Part shown: in pieces, positions 45,447 through 57,294 of the stretch | Layout of the letters: each line of letters opens with the position of its first letter | Position numbering within the stretch: position 1 is the first letter of the stretch | From: Xenopus tropicalis | Taxonomy: Eukaryota > Chordata > Amphibia > Anura > Pipidae | NCBI RefSeq assembly: GCF_000004195.4 | Contig: NC_030684.2 | Coordinates: 68,307,392-68,371,391 of the forward strand | DNA length: 64,000 nt | Direction: 5' to 3' | Notes under the pieces: generated by a model | What the model was told of the DNA's origin: nothing | The model's database searches: none | Seen by the model: the letters and a program-made list of their open reading frames with translations, nothing else | Translations under genes and position numbers: made by a program

Positions 45447-47141
45447 ATTCGCACATTAAAAAGGGATCCCGTTCTCAGCCTGAAAACTATAGGCCTGTTA
45501 GTCTGACATCAGTAGTAGGAAAAATTTTGGAAGGGGTAATAAGGGATAGGGTACTTGAATACATTGCAGTTCACAATACTATTAGTTTGTGCCAGCATGG
45601 TTTTATGCGTAACAGATCTTGCCAGACTAATTTAGTCGCCTTTTATGAGGAGGTGAGTGGGAACCTCGATGCTGGAATGGCAGTTGATGTCATCTACTTG
45701 GACTTTGCTAAAGCGTTTGATACAGTACCTCACAGAAGGTTAATGATCAAATTAAGGAATATTGGCCTAGAACATAATATTTGTAATTGGATAGAGAACT
45801 GGCTGAAGGATAGATTACAAAGAGTGGTGGTAAATGGAACATTTTCTAATTGGACCAGTGTGGTTAGTGGAGTACCACAGGGGTCAGTCCTTGGTCCTTT
45901 GCTTTTTAACTTGTTTATTAATGACCTGGAGGTGGGCATAGACAGTACTGTTTCTATTTTTGCTGATGACACAAAATTGTGCAAAACAATAAGTTCCATG
46001 CAGGATGCTGCCGCTTTGCAGAGCGATTTGACAAAATTGGAAAACTGGGCAGCAAACTGGAAAATGAGGTTCAATGTTGATAAGTGCAAAGTTATGCATT
46101 TTGGTAGGAATAATATAAACGCGAACTATCTACTGAATGGTAGTGTGTTGGGGGTATCCTTAATGGAGAAGGATCTAGGGGTTTTTGTTGATAACAAGTT
46201 GTCTAATTCCAGGCAGTGTCTACTAAAGCAAATAAAGTGCTGTCTTGTGTAAAAAAGGGCATTGACTCAAGGGATGAGAACATAATTTTGCCCCTTTATT
46301 AGTGCTGGGCAGTATGACCAAAAATTTATATCACGGTATTTGACGGTATTTTTTTTTCCCCCATGCATGATTAGGTGACCACCCCAAACACCCCCCCATC
46401 CCCTTCACATAAATATAACTTACTGGCCAGGCACCCGCAGGCACCCCCGACAGCTCACAGAGCCCTCCTGGCAATTTTTCTTACTATTTCCGGGTTGCGC
46501 GTGACGTCAGCGCGCACAACCCGGAAATAGTAAGAAAAATTGCCAGGAGGCGCCCACACCAGTATGCCGGTAAGTTAAAAATTTTTATCATTTTTTTTTA
46601 AAAAAACCGGTGTTCGGTATATACCGGTATACCGCCCAGCACTACCCTTTATAGGTCCCTGGTAAGGCCTCACCTTGAGTATGCAGTGCAGTTTTGGGCT
46701 CCAGTCCTTAAGAAGGATATTAGTGAGCTGGAGAGAGTGCAGAGACGTGCAACTAAACTGGTAAAGGGGATGGAAGATTTAAACTATGAGGCGAGACTGT
46801 CGAGGTTGGAGTTGTTTTCTCTGGAAAAGAGGCGCTTGCGAGGGGACATGATTACTCTGTACAAGTACATTAGAGGGGATTATAGGCAGATGGGGGATGT
46901 TCTTTTTTTTCCCATAAAAACAATCAACACACCAGAGGTCACCCCTTAAGATTAGAGGAACGGAGCTTCCATTTGAAGCAGCGTAGGTGGTTTTTCACGG
47001 TGAGGGCAGTGAGGTTGGGGAATGCCCTTCCTAGTGACATGGTAATGGCAGATTCTGTTAATGCCTTTAAGAGGGGCCTGGATGAGTTCTTGAACAATCA
47101 GAATATCCAAGGTTATTGTGATACTAATATCTACAGTTAGT
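45447..47141 (+). pseudogene. CR1-like reverse transcriptase, disrupted
   Basis: The first part (to 46252) reads ENYRPVSLTSVVGKILEGVI, then DVIYLDFAKAFDTVPH, SGVPQGSVLGPLLFN and the catalytic FADDTKL, all standard LINE RT motifs. After the MITE the frame resumes with [19 protein letters not shown] and [12 protein letters not shown], and at the end FKRGLDEFLNNQ. A frameshift near 46190-46250, the MITE, and a stop at about 46947 kill it. The endonuclease domain is absent because of 5' truncation. Confidence 0.82.
46300..46644. mobile_element. hAT MITE inserted in the LINE, 8-bp duplication
   Basis: Ends tagtgctgggcagtatgacc and accgcccagcacta are inverted copies. The LINE word ccctttat is duplicated at 46292-46299 and 46645-46652, proving insertion into the LINE. 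The centre is an imperfect hairpin (ccgggttgcgcgtgacgtca and gcgcgcacaacccgg). Confidence 0.85.
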
Positions 47142-47275
47142 ACTAGTGGTTGTATTTATAGTTTATGTATGTGAGTGTATAGATTGGTAGGTGTGGGTTG
47201 TGTGTGCTGGGTTTACTTGGATGGGTTGAACTTGATGGACACTGGTCTTTTTTTCAACCCTATGTAACTATATCT

Positions 47276-47430
47276 ATTATGGCATACACACTACATAAAC
47301 TGTTTAGCAAGGCTAGTACCAATATGTCTCCAAGTAACATCAACATTTAGGCACATTTATATTGCTTCCTGGAGTGTTGCATTATGTGGAAAAAACCACA
47401 TACTGTAGAGTGGGACAGATGAGGGCTCTT

Positions 47431-47461
<31 letters not shown>

Positions 47462-48733
47462 CACCTAGGAGTGAAATTGAGTGAGTCCATTGGATAAAAA
47501 TGGTATGCAGAAATGTATTGGGGAACTGGTAAGATAATTTAAAAAATAGAATACATTGGTCATAATTAAATTTAATAACAATATTCATAAATTGCTTAAT
47601 TATTACATTATACAAACTATTATTAATTAGTGTGGCAATTCACAGTAGAACCAAAATCTGCAAGGTTTATATCAGTTATGCAATTAGCCTATGTAACAGG
47701 CAAGAACTCAAGAAATACCACTAAAATGAGCTTCTACACTTGGGTAAATAATGCCGATTACTACAAGATAAATTTGTGATTGCGTTTTAGTAAACAAAGT
47801 GAGTGGTGTTAATTTTGACAAAAAAAAAAAAAATTAGCAGTGTTAAACAGATTTTATGAACTTTATAAAATGGATGCTTTTTTTAATAGGATATACCAGG
47901 ATGACAGGAATAAGGTTGCCCTCCAATGGATTTATGCAGTTCAATTTTGCCAGTATTAATAAAAAAAAAAAAAGTGCAGGTAAAATTACAATGGGATTTT
48001 TTTTTTCCCCAGAGTGGAAAAAAAAAAAAGTCAATTACTGCAGTCCTTAACATGTAGAAGACAACCTTACATTTCCACTTTTTACTGCAAAACTGTCACT
48101 ATATAACGGATGCTCTGAAAAGATAGGTCTGATCTTCTAAGCTGAAGATCTAATCAGGATCCTGCCTATAGCATCAGAAATAGAAAGCAGGACCCTACCA
48201 ATGGCTATTTAAGACTAGGATCAATGCAAAGAATAGCAATACAATATTGAGGATGAACAAAGATTGGAACGAAACATAGGATTTTCTTTAAAAAAATGTT
48301 TTATTCCGTAAAAAAAACATCAGGTTTATAAAAAATGTAGAAAAACCTTTATTTTTCATTTTTATGTCATTTCTTGCTTAATCACCACTTTGCAAAAATG
48401 TTTAATTCCACCAGGGACTAACCCCGAAGGAGCCGAGATGTTTCATAGGAGTAGTGGACCTATTAACGGAATGAAAACAATTGCACCATTAAAAAAACAT
48501 GTAAGAGCGAATGGCAATAAGTGCTCTTACACACAGGTGTTTTAAAATTTGTTTCCGTGAATAGGCTTTTTTGTATTCCACAATGGAGCCCACTATTTTC
48601 TATATAGCTTGTACTCAAATAGCTGCTCTGAACTGCCAAATTCTGATGACATACCACATGCACTATATCATCTGCATCTGGGGGCTCAGCACAACCCTGT
48701 GAGTACAACCTGCAAACAAGACAATAGGCTCCA
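47276..48733. other. Intergenic with homopolymer runs
   Basis: A28 at 47434-47461 and several shorter A or T runs. No gene or named element was recognised. Confidence 0.5.
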
Positions 48734-49413
48734 TTAAAGTGATACTGACAGCCTATTAAACATTTTTTTTTTACACCTGCTGTTGTGTTTTAATTTGTAT
48801 CAGCTTTAAATTCCTTATAAACTAAATCTGCAAAGTTTTTTTCACTTCATAATTATGATAGCACGAATTACAGACCCACAGAGCAGCCATGTTTGTTCCC
48901 CTCTTCCAGGTTTTAATTGAAATGCCTCTCAAGTGAATATGCCCAATCACAAACCTGCAACACCCTTTCTGCTTTCAACCGGTATGTGACAAGCTCAGCT
49001 CCGTTCTGTGTGTAATGGGGGAAGAACCCTTAGAAGCAGACAGGCACTGGAGAGCTTAAGCTGGCTTGCTATTTAATTCTTCATTGGAAGAGCAGAGAGG
49101 GGGGAAAGCCCTTTGAAGTAGGCAGGCAATGGAAAGATCAAGCCTGCCTGCAATCTAGTTCACAACACTATGCGAGGGAGGGGGAGCTCTTTGAAGCAAA
49201 CGACAAGCTGAATCCTCCCAGTTTATGATGTAGTCCTTTTGACAGATTGAGAAGCTACAGTCGGGTTGCCAGACAGACAGTCGGGTTCAGGATCTTCAGT
49301 ACGATTTATGTAGAGAAACAGGACTTTTAAGAAAGAACAGTCAACATGACCTATAGGTAGATTTGGAAGTAGGTTCATATTTTTAAAAGAAATTTTTTGG
49401 TGTATCACTTTAA
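48734..49413. mobile_element. T2/Kolobok-like element with TTAA ends
   Basis: TTAA at 48734 (ttaaagtgatactgacag) and at 49413 (ggtgtatcactttaa) with complementary ends. The interior is unique. A related right end (gtcaacatgacctatag then cagtatcactt) appears near 50612-50685. Confidence 0.6.
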
Positions 49414-50179
49414 CACATGCATTCCCGTATGGTGGAAACAAAAAAAAGGAACAGAGTAAAATTCTTAGGTTTAATAACTATATAAGGGTTTTTACACATA
49501 ACTGTAAAGCTGGATGTACATAAAGAGGCACTCTTTCTTGCTTACAAACCAACTTTTAAATAAAACAAATATCTGTACTCCAGGAATTCAATACAAGAGC
49601 TATCAAAGTTTTATAACAAGATCTCTTAATGGTATATAACCCCTTAAAACTACATATAATAGCAGATAACTTCCCTTTAAGTACACATTAGGGGATGTAA
49701 AAACCCAGGTATCCCAAAGTGCAGAAGCTGTATTTTAAAAACAAAACCACTACCACTGCAAATGTTTCATAGATACACATTTAAGCCCCAAAATCCTTAC
49801 TAAACCTCAATTCCCATACAAGCAGTATCAAGGAAAACATTAAGTTACACTAGTAATAATCAGATGATCGAGGTGATAAGCGTATCTGTTCTGCGAAAAT
49901 TCCACAAAGTGAGTTCATCGTGCGCATCTTTTTTCTGCTTCAAAGTTTTGCAAAACTATTTGCCAATGGCAAAATGCAGAATTTCACTGCAAATCCATGC
50001 CTGGTGAAAAAATTCGCTCATCACCAGAGGTGACCAATGCTATTTTATAGTAGATGTCCACACACAGAAGAAAAAACATTTTTTGCATAATGAACAAAAA
50101 TGTAATTCAAAGGAGTTTTTTACTACACATTAGAAATGTTTACTTTTTAAGCTATTTATAATGTAACTGCTTTTGAAAG

Positions 50180-50690
50180 CAGTTTTTCTTACAGTTCCCC
50201 TCTTCCCTCCAGTTCTTACAATGCCTATCAAGTTCTGTGATCAAGTGTAGCACTGTGGGCGGGGAAGAAAATACATGAAATTGCTGTGACCAACTGCCAA
50301 CTCGATGGAAATTACTGCTCCGTATTTGAGCGACTATCACCTGCAGGAAACTCCACCAAGGAAGAAAGTAGTTATTTCATAATTAAAATAATAGGTACTG
50401 CATCACCTACTCTTAGAACTAGAGCTGAAAAAAACACGCATGCAGATACTGACACCAGAAATGAAACCTTATATATCATATATATATATAACATTGTCTT
50501 TGCAAGCTATAACTGACAGGCTGAGAAGGGACACTCAGGTTGGCAACAGTCAGGTTTATGAACTTCAAGTAACAGTTACTTATAAAAGCAAACTTATTAG
50601 CAAAATATGGTCAACATGACCTATAGTTAACGTTTTGTGTATATTCATATTTTTAAAAGTATTTTTTTCATGTCAGTATCACTTATTTTT
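50180..50690. mobile_element. Fragment related to the element at 48734-49413
   Basis: Shares ttcccctcttcc and, near its right end, gtcaacatgacctatag and tattcatatttttaaaag with 48734-49413. The ends are not clear; bounds are approximate. Before it, 49868-50025 may be a small MITE with attcgctcatcacc at its right side. Confidence 0.35.
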
Positions 50691-51014
50691 ACACTGATAA
50701 TTTCCTTAACATTAAACAGAGCACATAGGCTGTGCAAAATTTTTAAAAAATGTTTTCAATATAGTTGGTTAGCCAAAAATGTAACCTAACCTAAGGATAA
50801 AAAGATTTAAATAAGGAAAAGTGTTCAGACTATTTCATTCATGCCGTTATAGATCACTTTTGTGCACATTCTATTTACCCAGTTTTACTTTTTTACTAAA
50901 CTGTTCAGAAGGAAAGGCTAATAAAGAGTTAATCTCAAGCTGCAGGCATACCTTCAGTTGTCTCAATAGTGCCCTTAAGTCTCCCCATATTTCACCTGTT
51001 CAGAAGATCTGAAG

Positions 51015-51358
51015 CCAAACAGGAAGAAAAAACGCTGAGCTGTGTAAAGAAAGCTCCCATAATGCCTCACTCCTGCACAGACATGCAGACCAAGTGAACA
51101 TGCTCAGTTAGTCTGAGTCAGCTTCCTGCTGATTGGCTCAGATTCACATTCCTAAGGGGGGGGAGTGAGTTCTTAGCATTCTTGAGGGAAGGGGGGGAGC
51201 AGAAAAGAACAGAGAACGGTGCGTCTCTGGCACAGGAATTACAGACACAACAAATCTTTTTTCAGATAAGTCAGTGCAGCGTTTCTGCAAGTGCTTATGG
51301 CAGTATTTACATAGACCTTTCTGATAAAGCTTAGTTTTTACCTTTCTTTCTCCTTTAA
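51015..51358. mobile_element. T2-like MITE, one end preserved
   Basis: The right end reads cctttctttctcctttaa with TTAA at 51355-51358, the complement of the left end at 11777. Internal words (tgcttatggcagtatttaca, cctttctgataaagcttag) also match that copy in inverted orientation. The left terminus was not found. Confidence 0.55.
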
Positions 51359-53265
51359 GTATTCAGGTGTGATTTCTTAAAATAGGTGTCACAGACAAGG
51401 TATCAGGGTAGAATTTGTTATGGTCTGTAATAATTTTTGCAAGGCAATGTTCTATTGGGCTTTTTTAAAGACATTCACTTTCAAATTAACTTTTAGTAGG
51501 TTGAAAAGAGTGCTATTCGAAAGCACTTTGCAGTCATTATTTCTTATTATGTGTGTCTGTTGAATTATTCAGCGTTTGTTCAGAAACTTTCCAGTATGGT
51601 TGCTTAAGTCCAAGTTACTCTTGCAACCACACAGTGGTTTGAATGTGAAACAAACATAAATAGGAGATAACCTGAACTGAAAGATAATAAAAAATAACAA
51701 TACAAGCATGAAAGGGCAATACTTTTTTTTTTTGTCTGCCATGATCAGGGACCCCCATTTGAAAGCTGGAAAAAGTCAGAAAAGGAAAGTAAACAAATCA
51801 AAAACTATAAAAAAAAATTAAAGTCTGTTGGTCTAAGAAGTACATTGCTAAGAACTGGATAGTCTATAACATACTAAAAGTTATACAGTAAAAAGCATTT
51901 CAAATAACTCACCTTAGCATTTAATTTTTAACACTTGCTCTTATTCTTAATAGTCTGTTTTATGGCAGATATTCTACATATATACCAAGTAATCATATAT
52001 TACTAAATTCTCAAGTTCCCCTTGTAAGCACTAAAAAGAGTGAATGCTGGTATTTGCAGTCTACAAGGGTTCGATCCTGTAATTTAACTGCATTGATACA
52101 CTAATGTATTGTTTCATTTATCTGTATTTAAAAAAAAAAAATAAAGCGATCTTTAATTTAAAAAGAATTCTCTTAAGGTTCTTTAGACCTGTATCAATGT
52201 TTCTCTCAATATTAGATCAGTATTTTTTTTCTCTAAACTTGTTATTGGAAATCATATATGTAGCTTTTTACTGAAAATTATGTTTGTGGTTTCTCTGCAC
52301 TTTACACTGGAATGTACATTAAGTAGAACATTAGTCGTAACATAGGAAATAGTGAAACATTTTAGCATTCTTTGCATGACTACAGGGAATTTCCACCTTA
52401 AGTGAAAACATAGTAAAGAACAAAATGCGTACATTCTAATTTAACCATTCTTGCATTCCCCATAAATGTTATATTGTAAATACTAAAAGCTCTCCCTCTG
52501 TATTTGTCAGTTTATTCATGAGACAACATAACAGTATTGTAGAATGCTAAGAGTATAATATAGGAGTTAAGCGATTTGCCTAGATGCATGTGTTTCAGAA
52601 TATTTAAATTTAGATTTTTATTTAATTGTCACAGGAAATTGCAACTTCATGTATTGGTTCACAATTTTTGCCTTAGTTTTCAGGTTTTACCAAGATTTTT
52701 TTATTTGGAATGCATCCATGCCTGGTTTGTTGTGTATAAATTGCTTCCAAAACTGCAGCACTATGATGCACCATTACCTTTAATTTTTACAACTTGTAAC
52801 AGAAAAGTTGAAGGGACAAAAACGTGGACAGACTTGAACTGCAACAAATCCACTGTCCCACATTACACCAGTCTGGGCACCTCTGCAAGGCACACATGGT
52901 TGTATTCCTACTAGCTAGTAACAACAAATTTACTTCATTTGTGGAACATGTATATTCAATCAATAGATTAGTGTCACTTTTGCTTTCACCATTTTGGAGT
53001 GCTGCTGGAGTACTCTTTCCATAACTGCCAAGACAAATCTGGCAATTAGTCATTGCGATGATTTTTTTTTAGAAAAAAAAAAAGCTAGTTGCAGCAACTT
53101 ATCACCTTGGCTATAATAATGGAGATTTCTCCTTACGATATATTTGACACATACATTTGTGCATGGAATTTGTCTTCAAACAATTAGTTGCCACAGCTAG
53201 GTTTTTAAAAATCACTGCAACTAATCATCCTGTTTCTCTCCGCCCTAAGTAGTTTACCCTGTGCA
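51359..53265. other. Intergenic, nothing recognised
   Basis: AT-rich. Short frames near 52576-53053 have no supporting features. Confidence 0.5.
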
Positions 53266-53313
53266 TAAGCAGCCACAGCCTGCCCCATATGAGGCTTTAA
53301 AAAGCAACCAATA

Positions 53314-53350
53314 GCACAAGCTTTCGGGGGATAGCCCCTTCTTCAGGTGC
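53314..53350 (-). ncRNA. Hammerhead-ribozyme-like motif HH-3
   Basis: On the minus strand: stem I GCAC/GUGC (4 bp), core CUGAAGA (A at the variable position 7), an extra A, stem II GGGG/CCCC closed by CUAUC, GAAA, two-pair stem III AG/CU without loop, cleavage after CUU. It lies 3' of the PLE-3 coding relic on the same strand. Confidence 0.58.
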
Positions 53351-53619
53351 AGTACACACAAGTGAACATTTTGCTCATAAAATACCTTAACAGATCATGT
53401 GATGCTACCATGTGACCCATTAACCCCATCACAGCTGCAATATCAAACCGTCCCAGGCAGCCATCTCACCACTCAATTATATGTGAAATGACAATCCATT
53501 TTATAGGAGTCTTTAAAATTCACATTAAAAAACAATTATTCACATTAAAAAAAACAATTATAAAAAGTATCCCACAAACAGCTGCAAAATCTATAAAAAA
53601 AAACATTTCAGGCTAAAAC

Positions 53620-54246
53620 TTTCATTTAAATCTTGGAGAAAAAGAGAATCCTTTTTTAATCCACACTGCCTCCCTTTTTAATAGTTGTTTAGTCAAGTTT
53701 CCACCTCTGAGCAAGTGGACTTGTTCTAGTACTGTCCATCTCACTTGTGCAACAGTAGGCTTAGCAAAATGAAAATGTTTGGCCACAGATAACTGGGATG
53801 CATACCTGTATTTCTTTCCAAGTTCTTGTTCAGATTTTTATTTTTCTCTATCTGGTGTATTGTTCCTTATATTGCTTTTATGTTCATTTAAACGGGTTCT
53901 TATTGTTCTAGCTGTCTGCCCCACATAGGAAAACCCACACGGGCATTATATAAATTTCCCCAGAGCTATTGTAAAATGTCCTTGAATTCGGATTGGTGTA
54001 CCTTTAGTGGGATGGGCAATCATATTACCTCATATAATACCTGTGCAATGCGCACAATCACCACACACAAAGGTACCTAATTTGAGGGGTGCTAATAACC
54101 CAATTTTCTTTTTGTAAAACCTGTCCTATTGATTTCCCCCGCCTATAAGAAAATAGTGGGGTTTCTTTAAACAGTTTGCCTACCTCACAATCACTTTGGA
54201 GCATGTTCCAATGTTTTAGGATTATTTTATTTATTTTTAACCCCAC
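53620..54246 (-). pseudogene. PLE-3 RT tail and GIY-YIG endonuclease relic
   Basis: 54246-54058 reads ILKHWNMLQSDCEVGKLFKE and FSYRRGKSIGQVL, the RT C-terminal region. The next frame gives FVCGDCAHCTG (Cys pair), IQGHFTI, then CPCGFSYVGQTARTIRTRLN and EHKSNIRN, the core of a GIY-YIG nuclease with the Y-V-G box and catalytic Arg. It finishes with KHFHFAKPTVAQVRW and LLKREAVWI. Two in-frame stops and frameshifts make it non-functional. Confidence 0.75.
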
Positions 54247-54300
54247 ATCTGAAAACTGAATCCAAAATGCATGTTCACTGCAGTAACTCTTATTTTAATT

Positions 54301-54960
54301 AAATGTAGGGTTCATTTTTTTCTAGTTTGTTTGCTCTTTTATATATCACCCTCAATTCTACTTAAACACAGCCTTTTAAACTATACTTTGTATACATTTT
54401 ATCCTCAAACTAACTGCATTAGGCCATTCTTACACACCACAGTAACACAAACATCAGGATATATATTTTTTTTTTAATTTCTTCTTTAAAACAGGTGCAG
54501 GTTCTGTACTTGTTTTACACTAGCAATATAGAATAGTGGTTTCCATATTAGCTTAGAGGTTCATGCGATATTTTAAGAAATTCTCTTACACATACAACAT
54601 TGTCAGAATGGAAGTTTTCATGGCTCCTTTAGGCTCTATCCTGAAAAGAACTGTTGATGAGCAGACAAGCTTGGAGCTCAATCCCATTAAAAATCTTACT
54701 AATCATCATCTAAACCAGTGGCTCATAAATAACATGCTGCTCTCAGTGCCCCCAAAGCAGGTAGTTACTTTTTAATTCCTGAATTTTGGTTGAATGAAAT
54801 AAAGATTTACTACCAAATAAAGCCTCATCGAGGCTACCTAATATCAAGAAATACCTGCTTACACCTGTCAGTTTCAGCTAACACCTAACTGAACAAGTTC
54901 AATGGAACCATTGTGATTGGATGTGTGACTGTACTACCATCAAGGGTTTAAATACCGGAG
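54301..54960. other. Intergenic, nothing recognised
   Basis: AT-rich spacer between PLE-3 and the hammerhead-bearing segment near 55.0 kb. The left flank of that segment (54880-54976) probably belongs to a PLE terminal repeat. Confidence 0.35.
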
Positions 54961-54976
54961 AATTCCCCACCAGTCA

Positions 54977-55022
54977 TTTGAACTGAAGAAGCCACTCGGA
55001 TGAGTGGTGAAACGTTTTCAAG
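54977..55022 (+). ncRNA. Hammerhead-ribozyme-like motif HH-4
   Basis: Plus strand: stem I UUUGAA/UUCAAG (6 pairs including one G-U), core CUGAAGA, an extra A, stem II GCCACUC-GGAU-GAGUGGU (7 pairs), GAAA, stem III AC/GU without loop, cleavage after GUU at 55016. It is oppositely oriented to HH-3 and has a different stem II, so it comes from another element family. Very similar words occur in fish and frog repeats. Confidence 0.6.
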
Positions 55023-55453
55023 AAAAACTCAGAAGTCCAGTTGTTTTAGACTTAATTCTACTAGATACTGGTGGTAGATTTGTTTCTCCTGGTATATTCT
55101 CAAATCACTATCACTGCACAATTTTTTAAGATTTGTTTCTTTTAACATTTTTTCTTTAGCTTTGTCTGCTATATAGCCTTTCAGAGAATGTAAATATGAC
55201 TTACATATTGAAATGTGTTAAAAGCTACATTTACTTAATATCTCAAACCTATTAATCAATGCAGTACCATGAGTTATAGCTATTAGGCTTCATCTCCAAT
55301 GTGCACCAGTGCAGATGCTCAAATCCTACTCCCAAACACTTAATTTTGCCCCCAGAGCACATCCAGAACTACACAGACACACAGCCATCTTTAAGATCCA
55401 TGCTGAGACAAAGTTTAATGGTCAACCAGGAACATGCACAGTAGCCCAAAATC

Positions 55454-55480
55454 AGCATGCATGCATGCATGCATGCATGC
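55454..55480. repeat. (GCAT)n microsatellite
   Basis: Six to seven perfect copies of the self-complementary tetramer GCAT. Confidence 0.9.
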
Positions 55481-56010
55481 AACTGCTTACGGATCCCCAA
55501 CATGGATGCTAAAGACAAGTTACATAGCTAAAAGGTGCAAACACAGCCGAGCAACGATGCAGTTCTGTATATGCTGCGGTGGCAAAGATAAGTTAGGGAA
55601 AGTGTCAGGTTTTACATTTGCAGAGGTGGCTTTGCGGTTAGGAAACTGGGTCTTGAAAGCTGCCAATAGGGTGCAAATCCCCCATTAATACAATAGTGAA
55701 CCCCTATACTGAACCCAAAATAGGTGTGAAATGGAAACTTGGGTAACAATGCAGATCTGAGAAGCTGACATGGGAGAAGCGTTAGGGAGATTTAGAAAAT
55801 GTTTTGTCATAATATTTTACAGGTATGGGACCTGTTATCCAGAATGCTCAGGACCTTGGGGTTTTCAGATATGGAGATCCAAATTACAGAAAGATCACTT
55901 AAGGCTGCTAAAAATCATTTAAATATTGAATAAACCCAATAGGCTTGTTTTGCCTCCAATAAGGATTAATGATATCTTAGCGGGGATCAGGTACAAGGTT
56001 CGGTTTTATA

Positions 56011-57254
56011 CAATGCTCAAAATAAAGGGAACACTTAAACACAATGTAACTCCAAGACAATCACACTTCTGTGAAATCAAACTGTCCACTTAGGTAGCAA
56101 CACTGATTGACAATCAATTTCACATGCTGTTGTGCAAATGGAATAGACAACAGGTGGAAATTATAGGCAATTAGCAAGACATCCCCAATTAAGGAGTGGT
56201 TCTACAGGTGGTGACCACAGACCACTTCTCAGTTCCTATGCTTTCTGGCTGATTTTTCAGTCACTTTTGAATGCTAGCAGTGCTTTCACTCTAGTGGTAA
56301 CATGAGACGGAGTCTACAACTCACACAAATGGCTCAGGTAGTGCAGCTCATCCAGGATGGCACATCAATGCAAGCTGTGGCAAGGTGGTTTGCTGTGTCT
56401 GTCAGCTTAGTGTCCAGAGCATGGAGGCACTACCAGGAGACAGGCCAGTACATCAGGAGGGCAACAACCCAGCAGCAGGACCGCTACCTCCGCCTTTGTG
56501 CAAGGAGAAACAGGAGGAACACTGCCAGAGCCCTGCAAAATGACCTCCAGCATGACAGTGGGTCAGTAATGGTGTGGGGTGGCATTTCTTTGTGGGGCCG
56601 CACAGCCCTCCATGTGTTCACCAGAGGTAGCCTGACTGCCATTAGATCAGACCCCTTGTGAGACCATATGCTGGTGCGGTTGGCCCTGGATTCCTCCTAA
56701 TGCAAGACAATGCTAGACCTCATGTGGCTGCATTGTGTCAGCAGTTCCTGCAAGACGAAGGCATTGTTGCTATGGACTGGCCCACCCATTCCCCAGACCC
56801 GAATCCAATTGAGCACATCTGGGACATCATGTCTCGCACCATCCACCAACGCCACATTGCACCAGACTGTCCAGGAGTTAGTGGATGCTTTAGTCCAGGT
56901 CTGGGAGGAGATCCCTCAGGAGACCATCCGCCATCTCATCAGGAGCATGCCCAGGCATTGTAGGGAGGTCATACAGGAACGTGGAGGCCACACACACTAC
57001 CAAGCATCATTTTGACTTGTTTTAAGAACATTGCATCAAAGTTGGATCAGCCTTTAGTGTTTTTTTTCCACTTTAATTTTGAGTGTGACTCCAAATCCAG
57101 ACCACCATGGATTGATAAATTTGATTTCCATTGATAATTTGTGTGATTTTGTTGTCAGCACATTCAACTATGTAAAGAACGAAGTATTTAATAAGAATAC
57201 TTCATTCATTCAGATCTGTCTTATTTTTGTGTTCCTTTTATTTTTTGAGCAGAA
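56011..57254 (+). mobile_element. Tc1-like DNA transposon with TA duplication
   Basis: Left end caatgctcaaaataaaggga and right end ttccttttattttttgagca are inverted copies, with TA at 56009-56010 and 57255-57256. It was inserted into an older MITE, giving a clear relative age. It matches by eye a widespread vertebrate Tc1-like family. Confidence 0.85.
56302..57015 (+). pseudogene. Tc1-like transposase, internally deleted
   Basis: The N-terminal part ([39 protein letters not shown]) is the paired-like helix-turn-helix DNA-binding domain. It then jumps from [10 protein letters not shown] straight to [19 protein letters not shown], so the middle of the protein, including the first catalytic Asp, is missing. 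The second Asp (LMQDNARPH) and the Glu (SPDPNPIEHIWD) remain but lie in a shifted frame after a stop at about 56661. It is inactive. Confidence 0.85.
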
Positions 57255-57294
57255 TAATAAGAGAACTTTCTGGATAAGGGATCCCATACCTGTA

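Larger units (their letters stand above)
45420..47275 (+). mobile_element. CR1-like LINE, 5'-truncated, split by a hAT MITE
   Basis: Begins after an A-run in mid RT and ends at tatgtaactatatctatt, the short tandem-like tail usual for CR1/L2 LINEs of frogs. The reading frame is interrupted by a separate 345-bp element at 46300-46644. The 5' truncation is typical of target-primed reverse transcription. Confidence 0.8.
53270..54300 (-). mobile_element. Penelope-like element PLE-3 with coding relic and 3' terminal repeat
   Basis: On the minus strand coding remnants (54246 to about 53620) are followed by a terminal region containing a hammerhead motif at 53314-53350. Element ends are not defined by a target duplication, so bounds are approximate. 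Confidence 0.65.
55818..57294. mobile_element. MITE of the TACAGGTAT family, copy 3, split by a Tc1-like element
   Basis: Left half from tacaggtatgggacctgtta to 56010; right half from 57255 to atcccatacctgta at 57294. The two halves join to one family member once the Tc1-like insert is removed. Confidence 0.75.

Noticed and set aside
52576..53053. 112- and 88-codon frames as exons
   Set aside because: Opposite-strand overlap, low complexity, no domain, no splice context.
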